Positions 40,264-50,031 are shown, counted from the stretch's first letter. The stretch: 64,000 bases of DNA from an uncultured Ruminococcus sp. (GCA_900541505.1 UQKK01000007.1:48751-112750); one strand, 5' to 3'. Numbers and translations: made by a program. Notes: generated from the letters alone by a model not told the origin.

Positions 40264-40300
40264 TTGTATACATTATAGTACCTAATAATGTATTTTGCAA
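40264..40300 (-). promoter_or_regulatory. Promoter of the LarA-like gene with GntR-type operator
   Basis: TTGCAA (40300-40295), 17 bp, TATAAT (40277-40272). TTGTATACATTA (40264-40275, plus-strand orientation) overlaps the -10 box and start point. The same 12-bp word lies at the same place in the ABC operon promoter at 48925-48961. Confidence 0.65.
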
Positions 40301-40513
40301 TTCCTTTTATGGAAAATCATCAAATTTCTTTCCTTTTTCCGTCAGTATTTATGTATTTTATTCATCTAGAGGGGTGAATTTAAGAAAAATAAGTGAAATC
40401 AAATAATTTTTCGCGCCTAGCGAACCTCAACCACAGGAATTTCAGCGCTTTTCAAGACAGACGATTGTAGCGTATTGCTCCCTTATACACCTACGCTATA
40501 GACAATCCAACGC

Positions 40514-40578
40514 AAAAAAGCGATAGGGCAATGCCGGAATATGATATTGGCATCATCCTATCGCTTTCAATTTTTCAT
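40514..40578. terminator. Terminator-like hairpin downstream of the GntR gene
   Basis: AAAGCGATAGG pairs with CCTATCGCTTT around a long loop that holds a smaller stem, with A-rich and T-rich flanks. It serves the minus-strand GntR gene. The remaining non-coding sequence from 40301 to 40513 shows no gene. Confidence 0.65.
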
Positions 40579-40584
40579 TTTTAA

Positions 40585-41253
40585 CTACAAGAATACATCT
40601 CCGCCCTCAATAAGTGTCTCAAAGGACGCCCGCTTCGAGCACTGCAGATGCTCTCTCATAGCCTCCGCCGCTTTCGCCCAGTCTTCCTCGAGACATGCGC
40701 CGATAATCCTGAGATGTTCCTGCTGGGTATCCTCGATACGCTTTTTGCTCTTAACGCCGGAGAGGATTCTAAGACGGCAGTTCTGATAATAAATCCGCTC
40801 ATAAAGCGCCTTAAAATACTCATTCTCCGTAGCATTTATAAATTGGATATGCAGCTCATCATCGATGTCATATACATCTCCATACACATCCATCCCTTTA
40901 TGTATGTCCTCCTCTTTCTTGCGGAAGATTTTATCATAGTACTGGAAACGTTTCTTATCTATCTGGCTCGCATAATGCTCGATAGCATACGGCTCCACAA
41001 GCATGCGCGCTTCATAGATTGCATTGATTTCCCGGATAGACAGGGAGGCGACCATGATTCCCTTCTTCGGTAAGATATGTACCAGATTTTCCTGTTCCAG
41101 CCTGCTCAACGCATCCCGTATCGGGGTTCTGCTGGCTCCAATCTCCTCCTTGAGCTTCTCCTCATTTAAGAGATAATTCGGAGGATACTCGCACGAGATA
41201 ATTTTATTCTTAATGATATTGTATGCCTGTTGCTTTAAGGATTCCTTCTTCAT
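40585..41253 (-). CDS. GntR-family regulator, FadR/FCD type
   Basis: 222 residues. The N-terminal winged helix has YNIIKNKIISCEYPPNYLLN and EEIGASRTPIRDALSRLEQE. The C-terminal FCD ligand domain is helical, with ARMLVEPYAIEHYA and DDELHIQFINATENEYFKAL. FCD regulators respond to organic or sugar acids. It lies between the LarA-like gene and the ABC/amidohydrolase operon and is a candidate to bind their shared TTGTATACATTA operator. Confidence 0.9.
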   Translation of the reverse strand: MKKESLKQQAYNIIKNKIISCEYPPNYLLNEEKLKEEIGASRTPIRDALSRLEQENLVHILPKKGIMVASLSIREINAIYEARMLVEPYAIEHYASQIDKKRFQYYDKIFRKKEEDIHKGMDVYGDVYDIDDELHIQFINATENEYFKALYERIYYQNCRLRILSGVKSKKRIEDTQQEHLRIIGACLEEDWAKAAEAMREHLQCSKRASFETLIEGGDVFL

Positions 41254-41355
41254 TCTTCAAACCACCCATGTCTGTTATTTCCTTAACACTGATTATAGCA
41301 TACAGTTGGCGGATGATACCACCCCTACTTTTCACCGTTTTACTAAAATTACATT

Positions 41356-42162
41356 TCACGCGTTCCTATTAACCAAACGATGATAAGAGGGCGAACCGTC
41401 CCAGACAATCCCTTCTCCCTGGCACATAAAATAGAACGGATACTCCTTTGCCTCCAGCCGCATCTCGCGGTCAAACAGATAGGGCTCGCTCCCGTGCCGG
41501 ATAAAGGTCCAGAAATGGCTGGGAATGGTAAGCTTTGGTTTCACCAGCTTTACCAGTTCCACTGCCTCCAGTCCGTTCATATTTCCGTATTCTCCATTGA
41601 TGGGAACAATCAACACGTCCACATCCTGTTCTGCGGCATACTGCATCCTCGTACATTGATAGGAGGTATCCCCGGAGAAATAAAACACATGCCCTTCTGT
41701 GCGGATGAGCATACCGATGGCATCCGGCGCGTGGTCCCCGTGGTCCGCGAACACCGCCTCTATCTCGAAACCCGCGAATTTTTCCCTGTCTCCCTCATCA
41801 AAGCGTACGAGCTGTTCGGGTGATATCCCGTCTTCTCTGCACATCTCATAGGCTGTCTTTGGCGCCAGCAGCTTTGTCCCGGGATTTCTCTTCATCATCT
41901 GCGGCACGATATCCATATCCAGATGGTCCTCGTCATGGTGACTGATAACCAGCACATCGGGATTTAATTCCTCCGGTTCCATCACCGGCATCATCAGCCG
42001 CTTCAGTCCGCAGATTCGCTCCACCGCGTCAGACAGGTAGGGGTCCACCGCCAGAATCTTTTGTTCACTGTTCTTGAGCAAAAAACCCGCCTGTCCCAGC
42101 CAAAAGATTCCCACCTCTCCCGGCTTTGGTACGCACATCTTTACCTTATCCGCAAAATACAT
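41356..42162 (-). CDS. MBL-fold metallohydrolase, UlaG-like
   Basis: 268 residues. Metallo-beta-lactamase fold with IFWLGQAGFLL, the metal motif SHHDEDHLDMD (HxxxDH), FADHGDHAPDAIG and YFSGDTSYQC. The closest known relatives are L-ascorbate-6-phosphate lactonase (UlaG) and related lactonases. It is the last gene of the eight-gene transport/catabolic operon, overlapping the MFS gene by 22 nt, and may open a lactone of the substrate. Confidence 0.83.
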   Translation of the reverse strand: MYFADKVKMCVPKPGEVGIFWLGQAGFLLKNSEQKILAVDPYLSDAVERICGLKRLMMPVMEPEELNPDVLVISHHDEDHLDMDIVPQMMKRNPGTKLLAPKTAYEMCREDGISPEQLVRFDEGDREKFAGFEIEAVFADHGDHAPDAIGMLIRTEGHVFYFSGDTSYQCTRMQYAAEQDVDVLIVPINGEYGNMNGLEAVELVKLVKPKLTIPSHFWTFIRHGSEPYLFDREMRLEAKEYPFYFMCQGEGIVWDGSPSYHRLVNRNA

Positions 42163-43316
42163 CTATCCGTCTCCCTTCTATAGAAAATCACTGACGCCGC
42201 AAGTCCGATTATCAGACAAACCGCCAGAAAACCGTATGCCGCCATCTCGTTTACAGCCTCCAGCAAATGCCCTGCCGCCATGGGAAACAGGGTCATTCCC
42301 ACCGCGTAGACCGCCTGGAAGATTCCCATAGCAGTGGAATAAAATCTGTCCGGTATGCCTTTCATACTTTCGCTTGTCAGAGAGGTAAATAAAAATCCCA
42401 TGGCAAACGCCGCCAGTATCTGGCAGAAATAAATCCCATAAACGGACTGCATATTGGGAACCAAAAGGCAGTAAGCCGCCTGCACGAAAAGTCCCACGGG
42501 TACAATCCTCGCATGCCCGATGCGGATGAACAGGGCTTTCCCCGACAAATAGGAAAACAGCACCGCAAACACAATATACACAATCGAAGTCATGCCCACC
42601 TGCCACTCCGGGATTCCCAAATCTTTCGCAATCTGTATGGTAAACGACATGCAGGTCGCCATCTGCACGCCCTGCTGGAGCAATGCCAGCACAGAGAAGA
42701 ACAACAGCCGCTTATTTCCCAGAAGCTTCAGAGCTCCTTTTACATCTGCCTTCTCTCCCACACTCCCGTGCTCCCGGATTCCGATACACATCGCAGTTCC
42801 CAGAGCCCCCGCCATCAGGCTGAAGGCGCAAATCCAGCGCATCCCCAGATGGGTATACAGAGCAGAACTTGTGATAAATCCAAGCAGCACTCCCGTATTG
42901 TTCGCGGCAATGATTTTTCCTGTCGCCTTTTGGATGGACTCACCCCGGTAAAATCCCATGTAGTAGACCATATAAGAAATCCACGCGGAGGCTCCGAGCC
43001 CGGATAACAGATTTGCCGCGAAAAATCCGCCCGCATTTGGAAATAGCACCCTCAATAAGGATGCTATTCCGACACAACTGATTCCCAGTGTGATGATTTT
43101 CTTGTGACCGCCTCCCGTATCGGCAAGCACACCGACCGGGATACGGCAGAGTATCTGCACCAGTCCGTAGGCTCCCACGATAATCCCCACCATATCGGCG
43201 GAGACACCTATCTCTGTGAGGTAAGTCGTCTGATAGGGGATATAGACATACTGCCCGAACCAGAAAACGCAGACCAGAAATAAAATGAATCTCATTTGTA
43301 TCTTTTTTTCTCTCAT
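42141..43316 (-). CDS. MFS transporter
   Basis: 391 residues with about 12 membrane helices and a major-facilitator loop (RIPVGVLADTGGGHKK) between helices 2 and 3. The substrate is unknown. It overlaps the amidohydrolase gene by 4 nt (ATGA) and the metallohydrolase gene by 22 nt, so it is translated with them. It could export a by-product or import a related acid alongside the ABC system. Confidence 0.87.
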   Translation of the reverse strand: MREKKIQMRFILFLVCVFWFGQYVYIPYQTTYLTEIGVSADMVGIIVGAYGLVQILCRIPVGVLADTGGGHKKIITLGISCVGIASLLRVLFPNAGGFFAANLLSGLGASAWISYMVYYMGFYRGESIQKATGKIIAANNTGVLLGFITSSALYTHLGMRWICAFSLMAGALGTAMCIGIREHGSVGEKADVKGALKLLGNKRLLFFSVLALLQQGVQMATCMSFTIQIAKDLGIPEWQVGMTSIVYIVFAVLFSYLSGKALFIRIGHARIVPVGLFVQAAYCLLVPNMQSVYGIYFCQILAAFAMGFLFTSLTSESMKGIPDRFYSTAMGIFQAVYAVGMTLFPMAAGHLLEAVNEMAAYGFLAVCLIIGLAASVIFYRRETDRCILRIR

Positions 43317-44227
43317 AGGAAAGGATACACCTCTAACGCATTCTTATAGTAGACTTTTTCCAATTCATCCTGCGTAAAAATATTACCTTCCGCCAGATAC
43401 TCTGTCAATTGTTTATAGGAATTTTGTATCAGGACAGACGGAATATCCGTTCCCCACATCAGTTTCTCCGCGCCTACGATGTCCTTTGCCGCTTTGATAA
43501 AACCTAGCCCTGACGGATACGGATATGTCTCCGGCTGTACATTGAAGGGCACTGCCGCCAAATCAAAATACACATTGGGAAGCGCCAGCTTCTCCATACT
43601 TTTCTTGAAAACATCTGTATCCCTGTCAGCCAAAGTCGGAGCCAGCAAATGGCAGACCACAATCTTAAGCGCCGGGCACTTCAGGGCAATCTTTCTGATT
43701 CCCTCCGGCTGAAAGCTGCTCATACCGGGGCTTCCGATATCCAGGACGAGCACCTGGGAATGTTTCTCACATTTCTCTGCTGTCGGCAGAAAGACTTCCG
43801 CGATATCAAACGCATGGTGATAGGACATGAACCCTCCGCCCGTACTGGTCTCAAATTTGATGATAGGGAAATGAAGTTCCTCTGTCAGTCTTTCATAAAT
43901 CCTGTCCGCATACCGCGCCATGGGGTCAAATGTCCCCGCTCCGATAAACATATCCGGGTACGCGCGCACAGCCTCCGCCACATATTCATTGGCGAAGCCG
44001 TAATAACTCCCCTGGAGGAGCACTGCCTTTTCCACGCCGTTTTCTTTCAGGAACCGATAGCATGTCTCATACGTAAACGCTTTGTCGCCGAGCCCTTCCG
44101 GTATCATCTCCACGATGTCCCCGTTCGCCCACCTCGCCTTGCCGTTTCCAATCGGGTAAAGTTCCCCTTCCCCGCGGAACCCCTGCAAATTTTCAAATAC
44201 ATGGGTATGTGCATCTATGATTCTCAT
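43313..44227 (-). CDS. Amidohydrolase-family (Amidohydro_2) metal-dependent hydrolase
   Basis: 304 residues, TIM-barrel hydrolase. The HxH motif is at the start (MRIIDAHTHVFE), followed by KFETSTGGGFMSYHHAFDIA, KIVVCHLLAP and the barrel-end aspartate in LMWGTDIPS. Relatives include lactonases and decarboxylases of aromatic or sugar-derived acids. It is co-transcribed with the ABC transporter and overlaps the MFS gene. Confidence 0.85.
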   Translation of the reverse strand: MRIIDAHTHVFENLQGFRGEGELYPIGNGKARWANGDIVEMIPEGLGDKAFTYETCYRFLKENGVEKAVLLQGSYYGFANEYVAEAVRAYPDMFIGAGTFDPMARYADRIYERLTEELHFPIIKFETSTGGGFMSYHHAFDIAEVFLPTAEKCEKHSQVLVLDIGSPGMSSFQPEGIRKIALKCPALKIVVCHLLAPTLADRDTDVFKKSMEKLALPNVYFDLAAVPFNVQPETYPYPSGLGFIKAAKDIVGAEKLMWGTDIPSVLIQNSYKQLTEYLAEGNIFTQDELEKVYYKNALEVYPFL

Positions 44228-44240
44228 CTGCCTGCCTCCA

Positions 44241-45251
44241 TTATTCTGCCGCCTTAGCTTTTTTCTTAAAGAGCCCGCCTTTCTGCAGTCCGCTCTTCTT
44301 GTATCTCACATGGGCATCCAGCGCAACTGCCGCCACAATGACGATACATTTGAAAATTCCGTGGTAATCCGATGCCACGCCCATCAGACGCAGACCATTC
44401 TGGACAACACCTACCAGAAACGCGCCCCAGATTGCCGCCAATACAGAACCTTCGCCTCCCATCAGAGATGCGCCGCCTACAACAAGGGCTGTCAGCACAA
44501 AGTTGTCATATCCCTGTGCTGCCTTGGCGATTGCCTGACGGTTCATACTTGCCAGCACAATACCCGCCAGAGCCGCTGTAAATCCAGAAGCTACGTATGC
44601 GATAATGGTAACTTTACGGCTCTTTACACCGGATAAGCGGCACGCTTCCGGGTTGCCTCCCACGGCATACACATTTCTTCCCAGTACCGTCTTATTCAAT
44701 ATGATGTAGGAAAGGACCGCCATAATCGCCATAATGTAAATAGAAAACGGAACCCCTAAAAGCCTCCCTCCGCCGAGGAATGCAAAGGATGCCGGTTTCA
44801 TACACGGGATAACGTTATTCCCAGTCAAAAGCTGCGCAATACCGTATACAATATTCTGGGATGCCAGTGTAATCAAAAATGCAGGCACACCAAACTGCGT
44901 GACAATCAATCCGTGCACCAGTCCCACCGCGCAGCCCAGCAAAAGCCCGCCCGCAATGCCGATAATCACGCCTGTGGTGCTGTAATCATGCGCCACAATC
45001 TGTGTAACCGCCAGTGCTCCGGCTGCAGCTGCCACAGCTCCCACGGACAAATCAATCCCTCCCAGAAGGATAGGGAAAATTGTACCGCAGACCATAATGC
45101 CATAGATGGAAATAGACAGCAGAATACTCTTCATATTTGCGCCTGTCAGGAACACGCCCGGCTGCAGGACTGTGAGAACCAGCATGATAACCACAAGAAT
45201 CCACAGTCTCTGGGATTTCCCGAAAAGTTTTTTCATCTTGTCTTTGTTCAT
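44241..45251 (-). CDS. Sugar-type ABC transporter permease (RbsC family), second copy
   Basis: 336 residues with about ten membrane helices. The RbsC-type block GAVAAAAGALAVTQIVAHDYS follows ILLGGIDLSVGAVA, and LGRNVYAVGGNPEACRLSGV precedes YVASGFTAALAGIVLASMN. It pairs with the other permease (46756-47760) and the ATPase between them, as in transporters with two different permease subunits. Confidence 0.9.
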   Translation of the reverse strand: MNKDKMKKLFGKSQRLWILVVIMLVLTVLQPGVFLTGANMKSILLSISIYGIMVCGTIFPILLGGIDLSVGAVAAAAGALAVTQIVAHDYSTTGVIIGIAGGLLLGCAVGLVHGLIVTQFGVPAFLITLASQNIVYGIAQLLTGNNVIPCMKPASFAFLGGGRLLGVPFSIYIMAIMAVLSYIILNKTVLGRNVYAVGGNPEACRLSGVKSRKVTIIAYVASGFTAALAGIVLASMNRQAIAKAAQGYDNFVLTALVVGGASLMGGEGSVLAAIWGAFLVGVVQNGLRLMGVASDYHGIFKCIVIVAAVALDAHVRYKKSGLQKGGLFKKKAKAAE

Positions 45252-45256
45252 GTTCT

Positions 45257-46756
45257 CTAAGCCTCCTTCGTGAGTATTCCTGATTCCGCCATCAGAATAT
45301 CTTCCTGCGTAATCTTGCCGCTTGAAAATTCTGTGAATATCTCACCTTTTCTCATAACAATAATTCTCTGGGACACACGGAGCAGTTCCTGCAAATCCGA
45401 GGAAACCATGATAACGGAAGTACCGTTTTCCGCAAGCTCCTCGATAATTTTATAGATTTCATCCTTTGCTCCGATATCGATTCCGGCTGTAGGCTCATCA
45501 ATGATGAGAAGTTTCAAATCACGGCTCAGCCATTTCGCCAGTACCGCTTTCTGCTGGTTTCCTCCGGAAAGATTTCCCACCGGAATCTGCGGGTTATTGG
45601 GCTTGATATTCAGCCTCTCCACCATATCGATTCCCAATTTCTTCTCTTTTCCTTTCTTTACGAAACCGCCTTTTGCCAGAGTATCATAATTTGTGAGCGC
45701 CACATTTCTCTCAATGGACAAGAGAGGCGTAAATCCCTGGTTTCTTCTGTCCTCAGGCACAAAGCCGAATCCCTTTTTGATGCTGTCCGTAATCTTCCTG
45801 GGAAGTGCTTTGCCTTCAAATTCCACGGTGCCGCTGTCGCAGGGGTCTGCCCCGTAAACGCAGCGCATGACCTCCGTCCTGCCCGCGCCGACCAGTCCCG
45901 CGAATCCTACAATCTCACCCTCGTGGATTTCAAAATTAATATTGTTGAAAATCCCTTTTTTCGTCAGATTTTCCACCTTCAGACGCACCGGTCTGTCGGA
46001 GGTCCGAAGATTATTGGAAGCTGTCACCTCACTCAGTTCTTTTCCTATCATCAGGCGCACGACCTCTGCCGGAACAATCTGCTCTTTCGTCAGTGTCGCC
46101 ACCTTCGCTCCGTCCCGAAGAACAGTCAGTCTGTCGGAGAGTCGGTATACTTCTTCCAGACGGTGTGAGATATAGATGATGCTCACCCCGTCTTTTCTCA
46201 ACTGTTCAATGATGCCAAACAGCGCATCCGATTCTTTTGTACTTAAGGAAGCCGTAGGCTCATCCATGATGATGAGTTTCGATTCTTCACTCAAGGCTTT
46301 TAAAATCTCAATGGTCTGTCTCTGTGCTATGGTAAGCGTCTCCACGATTGCGTCCGGTTTAATTCCAAAGCCATACTTCTCAATCAATTCTGACACTTTC
46401 TTTTTCATTTTCCTGGCGCTTACAAATCCTGCCTTGCTGTCCTCTTTGCCGAGCATCACATTCTGCATGACCGTCAAAGTGGGAATCAGACTCAATTCCT
46501 GATAGATGACACCGATTCCCAGCTTGGAAGCATCCGCGCGGTTGTTGATTTCCACCGGCTGTCCGTTCCAGTAAATCTGTCCGCCATCTTTCGGATAAAT
46601 GCCTGTCAGAATCTTAATCAGTGTGGATTTTCCCGCACCGTTTTCTCCCATCAGCGCGTGGACTTCTCCCGGTTCCACGGAAAAATCAACCTTTTTCAGT
46701 ACAGCGGCGCCGTTGAAGCTTTTTTCGATTGCTTTCATTTCCAATAATACTGGCAT
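45257..46756 (-). CDS. Sugar-type ABC transporter ATPase (RbsA/MglA family)
   Basis: 499 residues with two fused ATPase domains. The first has GENGAGKSTLIKILTG, LTIAQRQTIEI and LIIMDEPTASLS. The second has GLVGAGRTEVMRC in place of a canonical Walker A, and GNLSGGNQQKAVLAKWL with LLIIDEPTAGIDIGAK. This layout is typical of sugar importers of the CUT2 class. Its stop and the permease genes are tightly packed, with a 1-nt overlap upstream. Confidence 0.93.
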   Translation of the reverse strand: MPVLLEMKAIEKSFNGAAVLKKVDFSVEPGEVHALMGENGAGKSTLIKILTGIYPKDGGQIYWNGQPVEINNRADASKLGIGVIYQELSLIPTLTVMQNVMLGKEDSKAGFVSARKMKKKVSELIEKYGFGIKPDAIVETLTIAQRQTIEILKALSEESKLIIMDEPTASLSTKESDALFGIIEQLRKDGVSIIYISHRLEEVYRLSDRLTVLRDGAKVATLTKEQIVPAEVVRLMIGKELSEVTASNNLRTSDRPVRLKVENLTKKGIFNNINFEIHEGEIVGFAGLVGAGRTEVMRCVYGADPCDSGTVEFEGKALPRKITDSIKKGFGFVPEDRRNQGFTPLLSIERNVALTNYDTLAKGGFVKKGKEKKLGIDMVERLNIKPNNPQIPVGNLSGGNQQKAVLAKWLSRDLKLLIIDEPTAGIDIGAKDEIYKIIEELAENGTSVIMVSSDLQELLRVSQRIIVMRKGEIFTEFSSGKITQEDILMAESGILTKEA

Positions 46757-47760
46757 TACGCTTCACCTCCCGCTGCTTCTGCCTCTTCTTCTCTGGCTTT
46801 CCTCTGAATCCGTTTCTGCATGAAGTCATTGTAAACCGCATCGAAGATAATCATGACCACAATGACAATTCCTTTCACAACGAGCTGTGCCGCTGTCGGC
46901 AGGTTGTACTTCAAGATTCCATTCTGCAGCACCGCCATAAAAACGGCGCCCACTGCGGAGCCAAACACATCGCCGCGTCCTCCCGCAAAGGCACAGCCGC
47001 CGATGACAACCGCCGCAATGATGTCGAACTCCAGCCCTGTCCCAAGGTCTGTGGTGACGCTCCCCACACGTCCAATCTGAAAGATTGCCGCCACACCGCA
47101 CAGAAAACCCGTGATGGTAAATACACACCAGCGGATTTTATCTGTATTGATTCCGGAGAGCTCCGCGGATTTCCGGTTTGCGCCTGTCGCATAGACATAT
47201 GTACCAAACTTCGTCTTTTTCAGAATAATCTGTCCAACCACTGCCAGAATCACAAAGGCAATCGTAACCAGATAGATTCCATTGATGCTTCCACCCATAA
47301 TGAGGATTCCCTGATTTTGAATCCTCTTATTGCTGATGACTCCCGACTCACGGATAGCGAACACAAATACCATGGAACGGAACAGGTACTGTGTGGACAG
47401 TGTCGCGATAAATTCCGGGACACGCAGCTTTGTCACGATGAAGCCGTTCAGCGCCCCGCAGACCAGTCCGGTCAGGATTGAAATCAGCATAATCAGCCCT
47501 GCTGAAAGCTGATAGTGATACAGCAGATTAGCACAAAGCATTCCTGCGAATCCAACGGCTGCTCCCGTTGACAAGTCAATTCCCGCTGTAATGATAACAA
47601 ATGTTACGCCGATAGCGATGATGCCGGTGACTGCACACTCCCTTAAGATGTTCAACAAATTACCCGTGGTGAAGAACGAATCACTGGTCAGTCCAAACAC
47701 CAACATGATAATCACCAGCGACGCAACCGATATCAGACGCCGCATATTTTCCTGTCTCAT
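46756..47760 (-). CDS. Sugar-type ABC transporter permease (RbsC family), first copy
   Basis: 334 residues with about ten membrane helices. TFVIITAGIDLSTGAAVGFA and KFGTYVYATGANRKSAELSGI are the RbsC-type signatures. It differs clearly from the second permease, so the pair probably forms a heterodimeric channel. It lies 78 nt after the binding-protein gene. Confidence 0.9.
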   Translation of the reverse strand: MRQENMRRLISVASLVIIMLVFGLTSDSFFTTGNLLNILRECAVTGIIAIGVTFVIITAGIDLSTGAAVGFAGMLCANLLYHYQLSAGLIMLISILTGLVCGALNGFIVTKLRVPEFIATLSTQYLFRSMVFVFAIRESGVISNKRIQNQGILIMGGSINGIYLVTIAFVILAVVGQIILKKTKFGTYVYATGANRKSAELSGINTDKIRWCVFTITGFLCGVAAIFQIGRVGSVTTDLGTGLEFDIIAAVVIGGCAFAGGRGDVFGSAVGAVFMAVLQNGILKYNLPTAAQLVVKGIVIVVMIIFDAVYNDFMQKRIQRKAREEEAEAAGGEA

Positions 47761-47838
47761 AAGAATATTCCTCCTACCTCACAGCCGACTGCTAATCTGC
47801 TGCTATACTGCTGTCTTTCTCTCGCCTTTATCTGGAAA

Positions 47839-48855
47839 TTACCAACGCATATCGTCTGTGATACTTGCCACATTGTCTGCTGTTACAACAACCGGAGCCA
47901 TCTTCACTACAGGAGTCTCGCTTAAGTTCGCTGCTGTGATACCGGACTCAATCGCGTACATTGCAAACTGCGCGCAGGAAACGCCCTGAGTCTGTGCATT
48001 TGTATAAACAGTTCCTGTACAAAGTCCCTGCTCAATGTATTCCAGCATCTTGGACTCACCGTCAACACCCCATACCTGCATCTCTCTGCCTGCCGCTTTT
48101 ACTGCTTCTGCCGCGCCTTCTGCCATCGCGTCATTGTGGCAGAGTACCGCATCGATTTCCGGATATTTTGTGAGGAAATCTGTCATAACTGTATTTGCGT
48201 TTTCTGTCAGCCACTCACCGGACTGCTCGTCAAGGATTTCAATGTCAGGATACTTTTCTTCCATAACTGCCTTGAATCCCTTATCAATGTTTTCACCCTT
48301 TGTTGCGCCGGGTGTTGCGGAAATGATAACCACTTTTCCTGCTCCGCCTAAACTCTCACCGATGGATTCCGCAATCTTCTCACCAGCTTCTACATCAACG
48401 CCTGCTACCAGACCTGCATGTACGGTATCTGCATCCAGGTTACATGTGATAACCGGGATTCCTGCCGCCTCGGCTTTGTCAACAGAAGCCGCGAGTCCCG
48501 CCGCGTCTGTAGCCTGAAGGATGATTGCGTCATATTTCTGATTAATCAGCTCGTCCATAATCTGTACTTCTGTATCAACAGAAGCTTCTCCGTCATATAC
48601 GTCAAACGTAACATTTGTGAAATTGTCCAAATAGGAACGCATGCCATCCGCCCATGCAGCCGCGCAGGAATCACCGATTACGTTCGGCAGAAAAGCAATC
48701 TTGATATCCTCTGTATAGGCATCTTTTCCCGAAGCCGCCTCACCGGAAGCGGAGCCTGAACTGCTTGCCTGATTGTCTGTCTTTACACTTCCGCAGCCTG
48801 CGAGTGACGCCGCCATAACACCAACTAATAACAATGATACGATTTTCTTTTTCAT
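47839..48855 (-). CDS. Sugar-type ABC transporter substrate-binding lipoprotein
   Basis: 338 residues from the ATG at 48855 (AGGAGA upstream). A signal peptide with lipobox (MAASLAGCGS) is followed by a Ser/Ala-rich linker and a type I periplasmic-binding domain with IKIAFLPNVIGDSCAAAWAD and VLCHNDAMAEGAAEAVKAAG. It captures the substrate outside the cell for the two-permease transporter. It is the first gene of the operon, downstream of a promoter with a nine-G tract. Confidence 0.92.
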   Translation of the reverse strand: MKKKIVSLLLVGVMAASLAGCGSVKTDNQASSSGSASGEAASGKDAYTEDIKIAFLPNVIGDSCAAAWADGMRSYLDNFTNVTFDVYDGEASVDTEVQIMDELINQKYDAIILQATDAAGLAASVDKAEAAGIPVITCNLDADTVHAGLVAGVDVEAGEKIAESIGESLGGAGKVVIISATPGATKGENIDKGFKAVMEEKYPDIEILDEQSGEWLTENANTVMTDFLTKYPEIDAVLCHNDAMAEGAAEAVKAAGREMQVWGVDGESKMLEYIEQGLCTGTVYTNAQTQGVSCAQFAMYAIESGITAANLSETPVVKMAPVVVTADNVASITDDMRW

Positions 48856-48924
48856 AACATTCTCCTTTTCTTTTTTGTTTACTGACATTGTATAATACAT
48901 CTTTGCATGCTTTTATGTATTACT

Positions 48925-48961
48925 TAATGTATACAATACCCCCCCCCGTAAAATTTGTCAA
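48925..48961 (-). promoter_or_regulatory. ABC operon promoter with nine-G spacer and GntR-type operator
   Basis: TTGACA (48961-48956), a 17-bp spacer ending in nine G (complement of 48939-48947), then TATTGT (48938-48933). TTGTATACATTA (48936-48925) overlaps the -10 box. Gain or loss of a G would change the spacer length. The remaining stretch to 49230 holds only AT-rich sequence and a terminator. Confidence 0.7.
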
Positions 48962-49110
48962 TATTTTTGAAGATTTTTTTGTAATTTTATGCAGTTTATA
49001 CACCTATTTTCATAATCAAATCGTATCTGTTCTAAAACTTTTGCCTATTTTTTACTATTGCTTGTTGATTTCTTCACAATTTTGATTGATTTTTGTCTAT
49101 CAAAGAAGCC

Positions 49111-49173
49111 AAAAAATGCAGGACTTCTGAAGTGAGCATTTCTCTCTGTTACTTCAAAAGCCCTGCGTTTTTT
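49111..49173. terminator. Terminator downstream of the second GntR gene
   Basis: AAAAAATGCAGG...CTTCTGAAGT pairs with ACTTCAAAAG.CCCTGCGTTTTTT, giving an imperfect long stem with A-run and T-run flanks. Confidence 0.7.
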
Positions 49174-49230
49174 CTGTCTTTTTCTATCGATATTCTTTTT
49201 GTTCAAAACTCTCTCATAAATCTTGTCCGC

Positions 49231-49920
49231 TTAATGTTTCACCAGGTATTCCTTGTTATAACGCATATGCGCCAGCATCGCCTCCCGCGCTGCCTGGGAA
49301 TCCCGCCTTGCAATCGCATCCGCCACCATCCTGTGGGTGCGTATCGTCTGCTCAGTCAGCTTGGCATTGGTGACCTCCACCAGTTCTTTGATTGCAGAAT
49401 GGATGACCGGAATCACATTTAGCACAACCTGGTTTTTGCTGCTCTTGGCAATCCGCTTGTGGAATGCGATGTCCTCCTCCTCAAAGGATTCCCCTCGCTC
49501 AATCTTCTCTTCCACAGCCCGGCAGTCATCCAATATCTTCTCGATGTCTGCATCCGTCGCCCGCTCTGCGGCGAGCGCCGCTATCTCCGGCTCAATCATG
49601 CTGCGGATTTCCAGAAGGTCTATGGTGAGCTTTGTCTTATTTTCTATGAACCCCAGCCCCAATGGGTCATCCACAAGCCCCGGCTTCTCCGCCACAAATG
49701 TCCCCAGTCCCCGGCGTATTTCCACAATATTTCTCGATACAAGAATCTTGATTGCCTCCCGGATGGTTCCTCTGCCGACATTCAATGACTCGGCAAGCTG
49801 AAATTCATTCGGCAGCTTCTCACCTTTTTTATATTCATTGTCCGCTATCAGACTCGTAATCTGCCCGGCAACTAATTCCGGCAGCGATTTGTCTGTGTTC
49901 TGTATTGTCTCCAGTCCCAT
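49231..49920 (-). CDS. GntR-family regulator, FadR/FCD type (second)
   Basis: 229 residues from the ATG at 49920 (GGAGCGGGAAAA upstream); the longer in-frame extension lacks a ribosome site. The winged helix has NEYKKGEKLPNEFQLAESLN and VGRGTIREAIKILVSRN. The FCD domain has LEIRSMIEPEIAALAAERAT and DIAFHKRIAKSSKNQVVLNV. It is divergent from the dehydrogenase gene at 50193, whose promoter carries a TATGACGTCATA palindrome, the probable operator. Confidence 0.92.
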   Translation of the reverse strand: MGLETIQNTDKSLPELVAGQITSLIADNEYKKGEKLPNEFQLAESLNVGRGTIREAIKILVSRNIVEIRRGLGTFVAEKPGLVDDPLGLGFIENKTKLTIDLLEIRSMIEPEIAALAAERATDADIEKILDDCRAVEEKIERGESFEEEDIAFHKRIAKSSKNQVVLNVIPVIHSAIKELVEVTNAKLTEQTIRTHRMVADAIARRDSQAAREAMLAHMRYNKEYLVKH

Positions 49921-50031
49921 TTTTCCCGCTCCTGTCCTTACTATCAATGCTATTATTTTAGCACAATCCCCTGCTTCTTTCCACCAACAGAACAAATAAT
50001 TACTGCGGACGGCGTTGTACATTATTTTTCG

